A stretch of DNA of 64,000 nt from Sipunculus nudus (GCA_026874595.1 CM049311.1:50659676-50723675); one strand, 5' to 3'; numbered from the stretch's first letter, positions 10,968-24,631 are shown. Made by a program: numbers and translations. Notes: generated by a model not told the origin, from the letters alone.

Positions 10968-11739
10968 AACTCAGTCCCTGCTACGCCAGCTAAAACTGCG
11001 CTCTGATCACTTTCTACCTGGTGAGCTTTAAATCTAATCTTCAATCTGACCAGAGGGCAGAGGTAAATATGCGCAGAATATGAATGTATCGATGTGCAAG
11101 TTTTTCCTCCACAAAGTTCGCACAAATACTAGATTTTCTTACAGTCATAGTCAAGCGTCTGTTAAATGTGAATAAAATTAATTCTATTTGCACAGGAGGT
11201 ACAGGGATAACGTGCACAGATCAGGAAGCAAAACTCAGGATATAACAGATGGAGATTAACAACAAGAAACTTTGTCATGGAACAAGGTGCTTCACCTTTA
11301 ATCAGGAACATGTTGATTAATCATAACTCGGTGTCAGCGACTGGTATTACATGATATCAATACATACTGGTGCTCTACTTCATGGGGTCGTTTATAATTA
11401 ATTAAAGGTCAGGTTTTTTTTACTTAATAATTTTGTACTAGGTGCAAACTCCAAATCTGCAAAACAATGCAGTGGCACTGACCGGTTGAAGTCAACTATA
11501 AATATAAAGTACCGCCTGAGCTATTTTGAACCTTTATGCCGTGTACCGGTAGATATTATGTAAGCCGTGACAAAGTGTTAAATGATGATCGTGAGTTCTC
11601 GGGGAACATAAATTGTTATTTTTTTGTGAGCCTTGCCCGTTATGGCTGTAGGTCGAAAGTATACATACGGTGTGACAAATTGTATGCAGGGTCATAGGGA
11701 AGTGGAGTAATTTAGTCACGTGGACGAAAGCTGTGTGAC
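10968..11739. other. 5' flank of LEG1 copy 1
   Basis: No gene or repeat is recognised. The first 100-150 bp presumably hold the 5' UTR and promoter; only weak AT-rich words are seen and no confident promoter element. Confidence 0.4.
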
Positions 11740-12472
11740 ATGTCTGCTTTCCAGGTCGTTGTGGTTGCCGCAAGTGTGCACAAAGTACTGATTTAACCCT
11801 TTTTCTGCCAAAACATTGGAAAAATTAAACTTTCTTGTTATTTTGCTTTTCAATGGAAATATGTGGTTAAAGGATACCAATTACGGTTTTATCAACTTTA
11901 TTTGATAGAAAAAGACACACAGAAATGAACTCAATCACAATTTATGGTATAGTTAAAGGTTTCAAGGCCAAAAATAACCCCTTAACTTGAAAATATTATG
12001 TTGTTTTGGACAAAAGAAATATCATTTTATCATTTTTTCTAATTATTGAATAAACAAACTTTATAAAAGTGATACCGATTTTCTGATTCATGATTCAGAA
12101 TGTCCCTTACACTTATTAAATAAGGTAAAAAAAAAAAATAAAAGTTATGGTTCTCAGGCACCGCCCGCATAAATTTAAAACCCCGCATCAAAATTTGTTA
12201 TTTGATTTTCAAGAGGAACTTACCAATTTTGAGCTCCAGCCGCTCGGATGTTTCTTTCAAGAAGATAAAATGTTACAATTTTGATGAAATTTCCTTTGTT
12301 TTACAATGATTTTCCTTGCTTATAAAAAAAACCTCTTATTATCATGTTTTCCCTGATCATATGAAATTTTTATCGAAACATAAAAAAGGTGAACAAATCG
12401 CCAACCAGCATTGATTTCTGAAAAAAAGTTCCTGAGAACCAAACCTATTTTTTTTGGCTTAAGATTACTTCC

Positions 12473-12698
12473 CGCTCCATCGTCCTCTTATGACATTAAG
12501 ACTATTTTATCGTAGCCATGTATTTGTTTCCAGAAAAACGCAACCCACTCCCCCCCCCCCCCCCCAATGAGGAGTATTCAGAACCAATGTTCTAACGGTT
12601 GTCTTTAAAAACGAAATGTAACAACTGTAGCTCCTCGCTGGGGTGGTATATATGGCTACGACAATATAGTCTTAGTGTCATAAGAGGACGATGGAGCG
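12473..12698. mobile_element. 226-bp MITE, about 50-bp TIRs
   Basis: The left end CGCTCCATCGTCCTCTTATG continues into ACATTAAGACTAT and TCGTAGCCAT. The right end is its inverted complement with three or so mismatches. The centre holds a C run of about 15. It sits inside the longer foldback-like element, so it inserted later or was carried along. No clear target duplication was found. Confidence 0.85.
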
Positions 12699-12926
12699 AG
12701 AACAAGTGGGAGCGAAATTCGACTTATTATTTATTAAGAGTAAATGTCCCTGTGCTGTAAAGGTTCATGTGAAAGCAGTGACGTGGGTACAATATATATA
12801 GTCTAATCTAAATCTTTTATTCAGTTCCGAGCTGCTCCGATCTGCTGTCCGTCAGTTAGCTTTTGACATACCATTTGACATACTTCAAGCTAAAGCTGCT
12901 GCCCAACCTGATTCAATGATATTCAC

Positions 12927-12928
<2 letters not shown>

Positions 12929-12986
<58 letters not shown>
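12929..12986. repeat. (TA)n microsatellite
   Basis: About 29 uninterrupted AT units. Confidence 0.97.
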
Positions 12987-12988
<2 letters not shown>

Positions 12989-15059
12989 GTAAGGGAGGAA
13001 TTTCTCTCACAAAATAGTATATATCAGAAACACCATAAACGACTGGTTAATGTGTTTGTCCCGCTGTATGCCTTCCCTGGAGGAAACAAATCAACCCATA
13101 TTTCGTTGTCAAACTGGTTTTGAAGAAAAGCATAAAATGTTGTAGCTTTGCATTAAGACACATTATGGCTCATTTTATTGAGTGTTACAGTCACTAGCAG
13201 GGATTATGTCTAATGAATAAGATTATATGGATTAATTTCGAATTTTTATATTATCATAATAAAAATCTTTCATTTTATATAACGTATTCGGTCTGATGTG
13301 CTCCTGAATCTTTGGACGTATTGTGTTTTTACTGATGAATTGATATTTTTTACCTTGTCCTTGTAGATGCAGTACCAAAAAAATGGATCGGGGCTATGCC
13401 TGTGACAATTGGCTACTTGGCTTTTCTCAATGTTAGGAGTTTTAGAGAGTACGGTTAGAAAGAACATTTCCAGCTCAGCAGTGCCATGTATTATTGTTTT
13501 TTTCTAAATACAAAATAAACATAAATCATAGTCAGTATTCAATTCTTGTAGAAAGTGGCCACTTCTAAGCTGGTAATTATACTGTACTGTTACACTTTTA
13601 AAATGCACGTTCATGGACAATTTATGTCAATTTTTTCTTTTGGAAACCTCGCAAAATAGGTACAAAGTCCCATGTTGGATTCACCGTCGAGGTCTGGCGT
13701 CATATACTATGACATCCTAGATGCAAACCTTTTTTTATGTTATATGTATCCTCTGATGCTTAGTTTAACAGTAACAGATTTTAATCATTCCTACACAACA
13801 GTTCAACCGGGCTAAGAAATTAATGCCAAATATAAGCAGTAACGTAGGGATTTTTATATCTTGATAGCATCGCATATGAACAAAGAAAATTGATAATGCC
13901 TTCTGTGCCATTTTGTGAAAATTACTTGATATAATCTTGATTTATCAGATCTGAAGTTTTGGTTTTATTTGCAGGTGTGCAATGTTCCATTTGCAACGTG
14001 GGGGGACTAGGACTACGAAACTTCATGCACTCCCAACAAAAAGTCTTTTCTTTTCCGTCCACCCCCCCCCCCCCCCCACACACACACACGCAAACACACG
14101 ACCCTTGCGACGGGGTGTATTATACAGCCCCACAAACCAAAACATATTTTCAAGATATATATAACGTTATTATTGGTCGATCCAGGACACGATTCTCGAA
14201 TGGGGATTGCGGTTGGGAGGGGTAGGGGTGTTTTTTTCAGGCCTCAAACCGCAGTTGTCGAGGCTGCACAGGCCTATAGGCAGAGGGGGTAGATCTGGAG
14301 GTTGTCGATTCCCCTCGTGTGGGCTGGAAAAGTTTTACAATTTTAATTTGAAATATGAGCCTATAGGAGCACTTTTGGTATATACAAAATCATTTAAGAA
14401 ACCAAATACATGTACAAGTTAAAACCTTTGCCTTAACAATTCTTGGGGGAAAGGGTGAACGCCCCCTGTACCCTCCTGGTCCCTCTACTAGTTATTTCGA
14501 AATGCAAAGTTCGTTTTTGAAAATCTGCAGTTCACTGATATTTAAAGAACTTGGGTTTTATTAGTTTTCACATGTTCTACAAACAGTTGAGCGGGATGGC
14601 AATTTAGTCATAAGTCATTCTCGTTTGCAGTGTTAGCAAAATGGAAACCATTTGCACTTAATGTTACCCGGTATAATCGACACACTAAATTGAATGACAA
14701 GCTGGTAATTGAGAGATCTAATGGACTGGATTATTTCAACCGAAAAAAAAACGAAGATTTAAGGCAGAAAGGCCATTTGGTATTTCATGGAAACAAGTGT
14801 ATAATTGATTGAAGAAGGTATAAAATTATCTAAAATGTATAAAAAGTATCAGTTCTTAAATTTTGCACAGTTTTACTTATGTAATGTTTCAGAAAAAGCT
14901 TCAGTTATGATATTTACAGTTATGTGACAAGTTATATAGTTATTGTTGACAGCTTACATTCCAAGTTTAGTGGAAAAGATAGATATATAAAAATATGAAT
15001 CTTACTCGTCACAATAAGGGGGTTTAAACACGACGCTATACACTTATCACTACGTTCAA
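12987..15059. other. Interior of foldback-like element; no gene seen
   Basis: AT-rich sequence with a poly(C) run then (CA)n near 14061-14098 and no open frame that resembles a protein. It may be the captured interior of the element or host sequence between two inverted copies of one repeat. Confidence 0.5.
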
Positions 15060-15412
15060 ATGAAATTTTATTACTTCTAGTCATTCTGAATCATAAAACT
15101 GAAAATCTGTATCACTTTTGCAACGTTCATTTTGTTGGATAATTAGAAAAATGATATTTATTAAGTTTGCAAAAAAAAATATACATAAAATTGTCAAATT
15201 TATGAGTTATTTATGACCTTGAAATCAATAAGAACCAAAAATAGTTATCAAATATATTTCTTTATGCTTTTTCTATAAGTTGTTATAACCATCATTGATA
15301 ACCATTGTCCACATAATTTCATAAAATAACGGTTTTGCAGAAAAAGGGTTAAATCAGTGCATTGTGCACACTTGCGGTAACCACAACATCGAATTTAAAA
15401 AAAACTAGACAT

Positions 15413-16328
15413 GCTGACAGTTAAAACGATACCACATTCAGTTTGGTATACATCCGGTAGGGGTGGACCAAATTTTGTCGGCCAAACCTGCTACACTAGT
15501 GGTTGGTGGTGTACGGTGTTGTGTATGAGACTTAATGGTCAGGTTGTCAGCTGATGGCGTCTTGAACGGATAACAAGACGGGGCAAATCAGATGAGGCGA
15601 TTTTTCTGTAGACTTATTTTTATTCATTGTTATCATGAACTAATATGCCACTCGGTAAGAAAAGGCAAGGCAGTGCCAGTATATCTGAGAACGCGGCCAG
15701 GCGGAGGGCATGAAGAGTGAAGTCGCACTTCGTCCTTGCGTATGTGTAAAGTCAAACCAAGATCGTCTCAAGAGTTCGAGTGGGGACAATGGGCGTTTTA
15801 AAATGTGTAATGTGACTATGCCTAGTCTGTTGGCTGTAAACTCTCCGATCGTCATGACAGTTTCCCAGTTAAAGCTAATGGTCCATGCGTGTATATTCCA
15901 CCCTGAGACACACAATGAGATAAATTGAAGAAAAGTGCAGTGATTTATACGATTACGTGGATTTTCCGTTGACTGAAGAGTCGTATCAAGCAGTGTGTAT
16001 AATACCAAGATTTGGCGTTTATGTTGCTGAGGCAGATGTAACGCCGGACATATTTGTAGATATACTGTCCTTCTGTCACCTTCTACTTATACTTATAGTA
16101 GGCCTAGCTGTGTTTTGGATTTACAAGTTGATGAACATTCGTGCCATTAGTACTGGGATATTACAACCACTCAACTTTAAGTGCCAGAATTTTGATCGGA
16201 TTTAGTATTATTGCATATTACTGGAATTATTAGTGCAGACTTTGATTTCAAATTGTAATTAAGGTTTATGTAGATGCAACCAGACAGGAATTCAAGTACC
16301 TGTTTGGTTTGTATCTTCGTGTTATCAT
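15413..16328. other. No gene or repeat recognised
   Basis: Open frames of up to 122 codons here overlap on both strands and show no domain or family signature. Confidence 0.5.
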
Positions 16329-17515
16329 TTTTAGCTCAGCTGACTTTCAGTCATGCGATGGGTCATTGTCCGTCGTTCTCCCGTCCGGCCGTCTGGCCGT
16401 TAGCAGGGCACAAATTGTAACCAAATGGGCTAGGATCATAAACCCTGTGCAGTCTTAGAGGTCCATGAAAAATCACCTTGGAAACCTGAAGTATGGTCTC
16501 ATATCCCCATATCCTCCAAGCTATTGGCCTCAGAAGAACCCCCTAGAATAATTGAAAATAAAAGTTACAAAAGCTCCAGTAATGCACTGATCACCATGAT
16601 GCTTTGCATGCTTTTTGGTCACGGAGTGTTCCATCATTTTCTGAAGACTAATGGTGCCATCTGGATTTTTTTTCTCGAATTTTTCAGTATTTGTTCTTTA
16701 TTTTTGATATCTTTAAAGATGCTGTCATCTGTTAACAGGGCACAAATCGTAACCACTGGACCTTTAATCTTCTTACTTGACATCCAGGGAGGCCCATAAA
16801 AGTCTCTTTTGAAACCTGAAATTAGGTCTCTGCTACCTTTATCCCCCGAGGTAACGGGCTCGTAAGTAACCCCCAGAATAATTTTTAAAAAATATACAAA
16901 AGCTCTGGTATCTGAACAAGTAATGCATTGATCCCCATAATTCTTTGCATGCTTATTGATCATGGAGTGTTTCATCTGTTCCTGCAGACTGGTGGCGCCA
17001 CCTGGATTTTTTTTCGAATTTTAAAGCATTTCTCTCCCTATTTTGGAGACCATTAAAGCTGCGGCCGTCCTTTAAAAGGGCACAAATTGTAACCACTGGA
17101 CCTAGAATCTTCTAGCTTGACATCCTGAGAGGTCCGTGAAAGTTTCTTTGGAAAGCTGGAATTAGGTCTCTGTTACCTATATTCTCTGAGCTACGGGTCT
17201 TATTATACCCAAAGAATAATTGAAAATTTGATACAAAAGCAGGGCAAAAATCGAAACCCCTGGACTTTTTTAGCTCAGCTAAAAGAAAATCCTTGCAAAC
17301 CTGAAATAAAGTCCTGGTGAAGCAGTAGCAAATTCTCAATCATGCCTAATATCAATATTTTGCCCTGAACCATCAAGTAATGTTTTATGCGTACAAATCT
17401 TCCTGCCCCTCCCCAAAATTTTAACAACATTTGCAATAATTTTCTTCTAAATAAGAGATTAGTATAAAAAATTAGGTCATTATCTCAAGCTTGTCAGCTG
17501 AGCGTCATGACACTT
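16329..17515. repeat. Repetitive element with internal ~335-bp tandem units
   Basis: The left end is TTTTTAGCTCAGCTGAC..TCAGTCATG, with a TCCGTCG..CCGTCCGG stretch just inside. The right end near 17490 has GTCAGCTGAGCGTCATGACA, partly the inverted complement. Between them the block CAGGGCACAAAT.GTAACC occurs near 16404, 16736, 17076 and, degraded, 17240, giving a period of roughly 335 bp. Each is followed by GGACCT and then AAACCTGAAATTAGGTCTC. The block CCTGAAATTAGGTC also appears alone near 20080. This has the look of a non-coding dispersed repeat built of tandem units; I do not know its family name. Confidence 0.65.
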
Positions 17516-18674
17516 GTTTTATGTTACTTACCGTCCCTGCTTTTTGTTTGATTGAGCTACAGCAAGCTTGGAACACGGTCGTATGCTAGAAAAAAAAAGT
17601 CGGGTAAAGCCTCGAGGTTGTAACGAAAATCAGAAAATAAAAAAGAATATAGACAAGTCCACCACCGTCCTCCCAAGCGGTGCATTTGGTAACCGATAAT
17701 TCTTCATTCTTTCAAAACTATAGAGATACCCTGCGTATCTACAGGACACATAGGCCAGTCACAAGATAACGAAAAGTATTTGGTTGGTCTCATTTTGTAA
17801 AATGAAAGGGAGGTGGTGTGAATAATTTGTTTTTTTTTGGCCGTAACAGATCGGACATTCTCTCTTTGCTCAGCATCAACTTGAGCGTAAAATTTTTCTT
17901 TTCTAGTATGTGAAACAAATCTCCTCATACTATAACTAAAACTTAAAAAATGCAGTTCTGTTACTTTCACACACAGAATGAATTGATACTTAAACTACTT
18001 GAAAGACATTTTCACATTTTCTGACTGTGTATAAAAATACAAAGGTAAAACATATGCTCATAATGGATTATAATTTCCTACAATTTCTAAGATTACGGGC
18101 CCCTTTATTGTATGTTACAAGCCCAGCAATGGTTTAATCCAGTTCTAAGTTGACTAATTTCAGCGACTGACAGAAATTATGATTATACGTAAATGTGCGT
18201 TATAATAGTGTTTAAGAATGTGGATATATATGCTATTCACAGATGATTGCGTGTGGAGAAGCAACTGATTGATTGGATGACTTGTAAGTCACGTGGAATG
18301 TGGGGATTCGCTAGATCTGAACATCTGCCATGTATTATATGTTGTCAACCAGTGGTGACTGGTATCATGGAAAGACTGATCATACACGAGTCCATCGGCA
18401 GGGCCTGAATACTGGGAGCAGCAGTCTGAGGTATGCGGATGTACAGATTATAACCTGACGTTGGAAGCGCGCGTGTATGTGTCTGTGTGTGTGTACTTGG
18501 GAGGAGACGTCCGTCACAGATGATATCCTCATGGGAAAATTAGTTTTAAATGCTCTCTAAAAATGCTTAACTGAACTATACTAGGCCATGCATGGTGTCA
18601 CTTTGCTTGGTAACGAGTGCTTATTTAACAGTCAGGAAGTACTGGTTTCATAGAGTGGGACTTTTGTCTACATA
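17516..18674. other. No gene seen
   Basis: Unique sequence apart from a short (TG)n tract near 18480-18495. Confidence 0.5.
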
Positions 18675-18888
18675 AGCGGATCCGGGGGGGGGGGGGGGGG
18701 GTCAAGGGAGTCCGGACCCGCCCCCCCCCCCCTTTTTTCATCCATTTTTTAAGGGTTTCAGACAACATTTTGCGGCCTGGATCTCCTTTTATCCGGGCCT
18801 GGGAAACTTTTTTAAGTTTTCAGTTGATCTCCTGGGCTGGACCCCCACCCCACCCCCTCCCACCCCCTTCCTAAATCCTGGATCCGTC
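18675..18888. repeat. GGATCC-ended repeat with poly(G) and poly(C) runs
   Basis: It starts AGCGGATCCGG followed by a long G run, then a C run and TTAAGGGTTTCAGACAACATTTTG in two blocks, and ends CCTAAATCCTGGATCCGTCA. The ends are roughly inverted (CGGATCC). It matches the family seen at 8265-8375, 24632-24672 and the ends of 60712-61586. Confidence 0.6.
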
Positions 18889-20867
18889 ATTGGTCTAAAT
18901 TGTGTTGTACAGTACGAATGCCGATCGTGTGACAAGTATTTCGACAAAACAGAGGGTCGTAGTGGCAGGAACTTTTTAACTGGTTTCACTTTAACTGGCG
19001 ACAAAGGGCATTTCAAGTCACATACTAAGGCCCGAAAAAAATTATAATTCAATTTGACAGTAGCAAAGTATTAACCCTTTATTAGGCATCGCAGATTAAA
19101 ATGTTGTGTTTGTCAGTCCGATACCCCCCCCCCCCCCCGGCTCCGTAAAAACTGGGGTTCAAATCCCTGGTTCATTTTCACAGATTGATAACTTTTAACT
19201 ACAATCGTTTAATGACCACCCAGTTATTTTTTAACAAAAATGTTTTTCTTTAGCAACGCGCTGCTGGCCTTGACTAACATCACTGACCATGCTCCTGGTT
19301 ACCTTGGACAGAGTCAATCTCTTATCTTAAATTCAATCATTTCACATGTCTATGAAGTACTGAAGAATACATGTCCCCTTGTTTTACCTATATCATGCCT
19401 TCTTATGCATATTGTTTGTACAAATTTCAAAATCTTGAGTTGCATGTTTATATAAATTTTGATTTTGGGTTATTTTCTAGTTCATTTTCGTCCTGGTGTT
19501 TTTTGCACGCCGCCGTGTGATAAAGGTTAAAAGGTGTGGTCTGGTGTTTGTTACAAATGAGTTTGCTGTAACTAGAATAACAGGTGTTCTTGTGTTAATT
19601 AGCAATGTAATGAACCCGACATGCCATGCCAACATCCAATCTGCACATGGATTATTAACATAACTAATCGGCACCTGTCACGTACACGACTTAATCGAAC
19701 AGCCGCGCTAATTCGACATGCACGTCACTAATTTCTTTATTAGTTAGCAGAGGAACTCGTTTAATGGTGTCTATAGTATTCTCTGTAGAGCACCAACCTG
19801 TCTGTGTCTCTTTTCTTATGATCTGGGCTTTTCCTTGATTTTCCACCGTGGGAGAGTGTATAGTTTTTTTTTTCAATTCTTTTGCTCAGTTACAAGTCTT
19901 TTATCAATTAGCAATGGTAATTTTTTCTCAGTAGACTAAAAGCCATATGATCGTTTGGGTTCTCTGTTTGTCGGTCATGTCGGTCCACACGTTATATATA
20001 GCTGAGCACATCATTGTTATCACAGCTACATACTACTGATGTCACATGTTTACAGGTCATCATAAAGTCTGCCACAAAACCTGAAATTAGGTCACTGTGA
20101 CCTGATTCCTGTGAGACACTCATCGTTTTCTCATTCCAATTGGTATATGTCATAAATCACCACAGGGCTTTCCTCAATATAACCCTCCTCCAGTAAGTGA
20201 CATGGTGGAAACATAGACCATTTTTAAGCAATGCCCAGCATGACTGATAGTGGAGAAAAAAAATACCCAGTTTGGCATGGTGTGTCAGCAGGTATTCTCA
20301 AAGTTGATAAATTTTCAAATGACACGATCATATAAGTGAATCACAGATAATAAAGCCACGAACTGTTAGTATATTCAATGTTGAAGAAAATAAAATATGG
20401 ATAGCCTACTTGTAATTATTCAACAGACATGGTGACGCCAGATATATTTACTTCAGTTTGATTTAATTTTAAATCGGATGAAAATATTCATTGAAGCAAA
20501 AAAAATATTAATGCACTGATTTCTTTAAAGGGTTCTATTCTGATGTCTGAGGTGTATTAAATAAATATAATCTATTGAACCTATTATATATAAAAAAAAA
20601 TAGACAAAAAGCGCCGATCCCATGCACGGTGCACAGGCTTTGTGTATGTCCGCGTATTTTTAACAGTATATAATGAAAAAATATGGCATTGCTTCACATG
20701 CTTTTACCAACAGTGAGTGGTGATACTTTCCACCACCACCTTTCACATCCATGGATGCGCGTTTGTCAGAGCATACTGTGTGTACTATCAATGTGTAGAT
20801 TAGCAAGCTCATAATTCTTTAAAGGGCAAGAAAAGAATTATTCGCGGAAGGAATTACCTATACTTAG
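18889..20867. other. No gene seen
   Basis: Mostly unique AT-rich sequence. A poly(C) run lies near 19124-19138, and a fragment near 20080 shares CCTGAAATTAGGTC with the repeat at 16329-17515. Confidence 0.5.
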
Positions 20868-21132
20868 TAGGGCTGAGTATCGTCTACCAATTTCGTATTG
20901 CAATATGTAGAGGCGGATTGCGATACGTATTGCGGTATTTTCATTGTTTTAAATATATAGGAAATGTGTTTTTTTGATAATATATATTATTAATAATATT
21001 ATCATTATTCGGTTATAGGCAAGTTAACAAAATGTCGAAAATACCGATATTTGAAAACCGTATGGCGATACAGAATATGCAAGTCACCGTATCGCGATAT
21101 CCCATTCATATCGATAATATCCCACAGCCCTA
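20868..21132. mobile_element. hAT-type MITE, 265 bp
   Basis: The ends are TAGGGCTG...CAGCCCTA and the interior is rich in CGATA/TATCG words (ATTGCGATACG, CGTATCGCGATATC). It is flanked on both sides by a perfect 8-bp duplication ATACTTAG (20860-20867 and 21133-21140). An 8-bp duplication and TAGGGCTG ends are typical of hAT elements. It has no coding capacity, so it was moved by a transposase encoded elsewhere. Confidence 0.92.
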
Positions 21133-24100
21133 ATACTTAGTAATACGTTCCCAAAGAAAGTAAATTTTACAAGTCAAACAAGTCAATAGCAGGCTTTGAA
21201 AGTTTAGCGTATCTATAGACGGAGGTCAGGTGGCGGGGCTACTTCAACAAGATCATTCCTTTTAAAAAACAGTCCGTGCTTCAGGAGCCTCTATTAAATC
21301 CATCCTGTGGACTTCCGCACTGATGAGCATACATCGCCCACCGTCCGGATAAGGTCTGTCACCAAATATCTCTATCAACATCCGCTACGATTATCATCAG
21401 CAAATTTTAATTTTGTGAAGCATATACAGAAAAAACTTCTGTTGGTCCTATCTATGGACATGCACCTGCATTCTGTGGGCTTACAAGTAAATACAACTGG
21501 CACCATCTTTGCTTAATGTCCTGCGAGTAAGAACCGAAGTTATTTCAAAATATTTCAAAGCATTTCAAGGAAACATTAATGTTACGCTTTCATGTGACAA
21601 AAATGTAGGGAGTGTCACCAAATATACCAGGAAATGGACTTATGTATTAAAAACTTTCAATGTTAAATAAGTTTTATAAATTAATGCAACAATAAATTAA
21701 ACCCCGAAAACATTTTCGTGTATATATTCTCTTTATTTTACTCGCAGGCCTGACGTGTCACTCCTGATTAATACCTATTCACATTAACATGCTATGCGTC
21801 TTTCTCATTTTAACCATTTTACTGGGCGCCTTGAAAGTCGAACTTGACTGGTTGGAAACATTTGTTTTAGTATATTTATTGTGGTTAAGGAGTCTTTCTT
21901 TGAGAACCTCACTTCAAAACACAGTCTCATTGTCCGAAATAAGAGTAAGATTTTCAGCTGAAACTTAACAAGCAAATTCAAGGAATTAATATCCTTCGCT
22001 TCCGCCTTCAAGTCCGGAATGATTTTAAAGTGTGTGGTGACTTAGTGCAAATAGTTTTAACCACGCTCAAAAGATGGCAGCACCTGGCAGTAACTGAAGT
22101 GTTTTATGTACACCGCTAGCGACACCTGTTGGTGATAAGTAAAACTAAATGTGCTGATTCATCATATAAAAAACTAGCTGATAAACCCGGTATACCGAGG
22201 TCGGGGAGATATATTAACTGAGATGTGGAATGGTTCCTTTTTTATTCTAAAAGTTAACGAAAATATAGATTTTCTGTGGGAGTTTCAGTCTCAATAAGAT
22301 AAATATATAAATAATTTTTAAATTTATTATTGTTGCGCTGTGCCCGTGGCAAGAAGTTCAAACCCCGGTATGTTTACCTTGAAGACCTGGTCAGTGATGA
22401 TGTTTACATTGCGAACCGAAATGAGACGCTGGGGCATTCAGGTTTTCGATGATATTTGACTGGATTCTATCGTTCGACGTATAAAGATAAGGTTGATGTG
22501 AGGAACACATGAAAGATTTATTAAATGTACGTTGCAAGGAAACTGGTCCTGAAGAAAGAAACAGAAATTTGCATACCTCATAATAGCAGAAGCGGACCCA
22601 ACGGGACTCCATGCAGAGGGTCCATATCCCATTTTAAGCCACCGCAACCTTTTTTTCATCGTGTCAGACACATTTTGAGGCCTTAAACCCCCGCCACCAC
22701 TCAAACCCACCCCACCGCTACCTACCCCTGTTCCTGAAATTGGGACCTTGAATTAGGTTTTGTCATTAATCCTCCTGGGTTGAACTCCCCATTTGATAAA
22801 GCGAGAATCATGTGTTTTTCTCTTTTTCTGACCACGCGCGTAGGTGAGAACCTCCTTCAAATGTAATACCCCACATGCTCAAATCCCTCAAATCCCTCAC
22901 TGAAAGCAAGCGTTATTCATATGAACGCATACCTTGACTCTGAGGTTGAGTGCACGCTTTCCGGTCATTGCCGAAGGCAGTTCGGCTGTGCTCGGTCTAT
23001 CCTCAGTGCAAGTCAGTAAAAACGGAAAAATCACTTAAAATTATATGTACATTAAAAATTATTCATTCTCATATCGCCTATTTCACTGCGGGGATAATAA
23101 CCTTTAAAATGAAGTATTGCACAGTATTGTACACAACGCGGTTTTAGAAAACATTGCGAACAAACGTGTACCGAATCCCTTTATAAGTATTAGATGAAAT
23201 ATCATATTGTATTATTATCTTGTGAGACAGTTGTGAAACGAATCCAAACCAAGGTAAGCATAAAGAGCAGTCACTGACCGGAATTTGAATGAAAACGGAT
23301 AAAATTTAGCAAAGTTGTCGCACAGAAATGAAAACCTGACGGACGGACAGTCACACAGACAAAACCAAATCAATGTCCCCCATTCCAATAAAATAAAACA
23401 ATCCATTTATAGCACAAGCAGTTAAAGTAATTAAGAAGGGGTGGACCGGACCGGTCCTAGGATGAGCGGTCCAGTATTTCTTTATAATCTACATAATTAA
23501 TACGCGATTGGGTTTTTTTTTCTAAAGAATGGTTAATCTGCATGCTTCCGCTCTAATTTGACTCTCCAAATTCCACACAGGTATCGTAGGTGCGCCCTTC
23601 TAGGAAAAAATTGTTTATTAGTGTGCTTGATTATTTTCTAATAAGCTGCATAATTAATAATTCTAATAATTTTACCCCAATAGGTGCCCCTATTTCTTTT
23701 GTGCTTTAAGTTCCTCAACGCCTGTCACTTTTTTCAGGAGGGGCCTTGGGGAATGTTTCTGCATTTCAAGCTCACCATCCCGTTGAACAATGGCCAGAGG
23801 ACATGCCCTGACATGCAGAGGGTTTTCGCGCAACAGGCGGTCACGCGGGTCCGCGTTAATCCCCATTGATCCCCGATATCCATTAAAACTTGGAGTTTCA
23901 ATCGCTCAAAAGGAAGTAAAGTTTAATTTAAGCGCTAAACACATGACCACATGAATCTGCTTTCAATATTGCGAGCGCATTTCCGTTGAGTCAACACAGG
24001 GAGCTGACCGCAATTTGATAAGTCTACACGTTTTCTAGGTTTATGTTGGTGTCTTTCCATTCATAGTATTCTTTCCATGAAAACCAGGGCGTTAATAATT

Positions 24101-24631
24101 CGGCTCATTAATCCTGATCAGTCATGTGGCCATGTGTATAAATCTAATACATAAACACTGTCACGCTTAAGTAACACAGGTTCACCCAGCGAGTGGCAGG
24201 AAAAATGAATACGAATGGGTGGCATCTACACGGGTACAAAGGAATCGTCCTTTTTCATAATTGAAAATATATTATATTGATCCAGATTTCCTCCAATATT
24301 TAACGGATTGTTCATATCGTTCTTCCCTGATCATCTACAATTTTTCAGCAAAATCCGTACATATACTTATAGTTAATTTGCTTAAGGACAAACCAATTAA
24401 CCAAGGCTGAAGTTAATTCCCTGCCACAGACTTGCATCGAAAGATGTTAACCCGCCTTTTACCTGGGAACATTGTCAATTTTCGATAAGACCTGCTTAAT
24501 CCATGGCAATAAAAAAGCTCAGGACAAACTTTTTTTACTATTGGAATATGTTTACCTGAGCTGTCTTTTCACAGAGGCAAGCAACACGTTGCATTTTCGC
24601 GAGAAAGAAACTTCAGTGACATACACAGCGG
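21133..24631. other. No gene seen; one weak repeat fragment
   Basis: No recognisable protein. Near 22590-22740 a stretch with TTTTTTTCATCGTGTCAGAC and ACATTTTGAGGCC resembles the GGATCC-type repeat at 18675-18888. The remainder is unique AT-rich sequence. Confidence 0.5.

Larger units (their letters stand above)
11740..15412. mobile_element. 3.7 kb long-inverted-arm (foldback-like) element
   Basis: Arms of about 350 bp at 11740-12110 and 15060-15412 are inverted copies. Shared blocks include GTGGTT.CCGCAAGTGTGCAC, ACTGATTTAACCCTTTTTCTGC, TTTCAAGG, TTTTTCTAATTAT, AAAGTGATAC and ATGATTCAGAATG. Identity is moderate (perhaps 75 percent by eye), so the insertion is old. The outer limits are set where similarity fades near ACATGTCT. 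The interior has no transposase. It contains a small MITE (12473-12698), a (TA)n tract, poly(C) runs and a (CA) tract near 14080. Confidence 0.75.

Noticed and set aside
15640-16008. 122-codon minus-strand open frame
   Set aside because: No family resemblance, overlapped by plus-strand frames in the same region.
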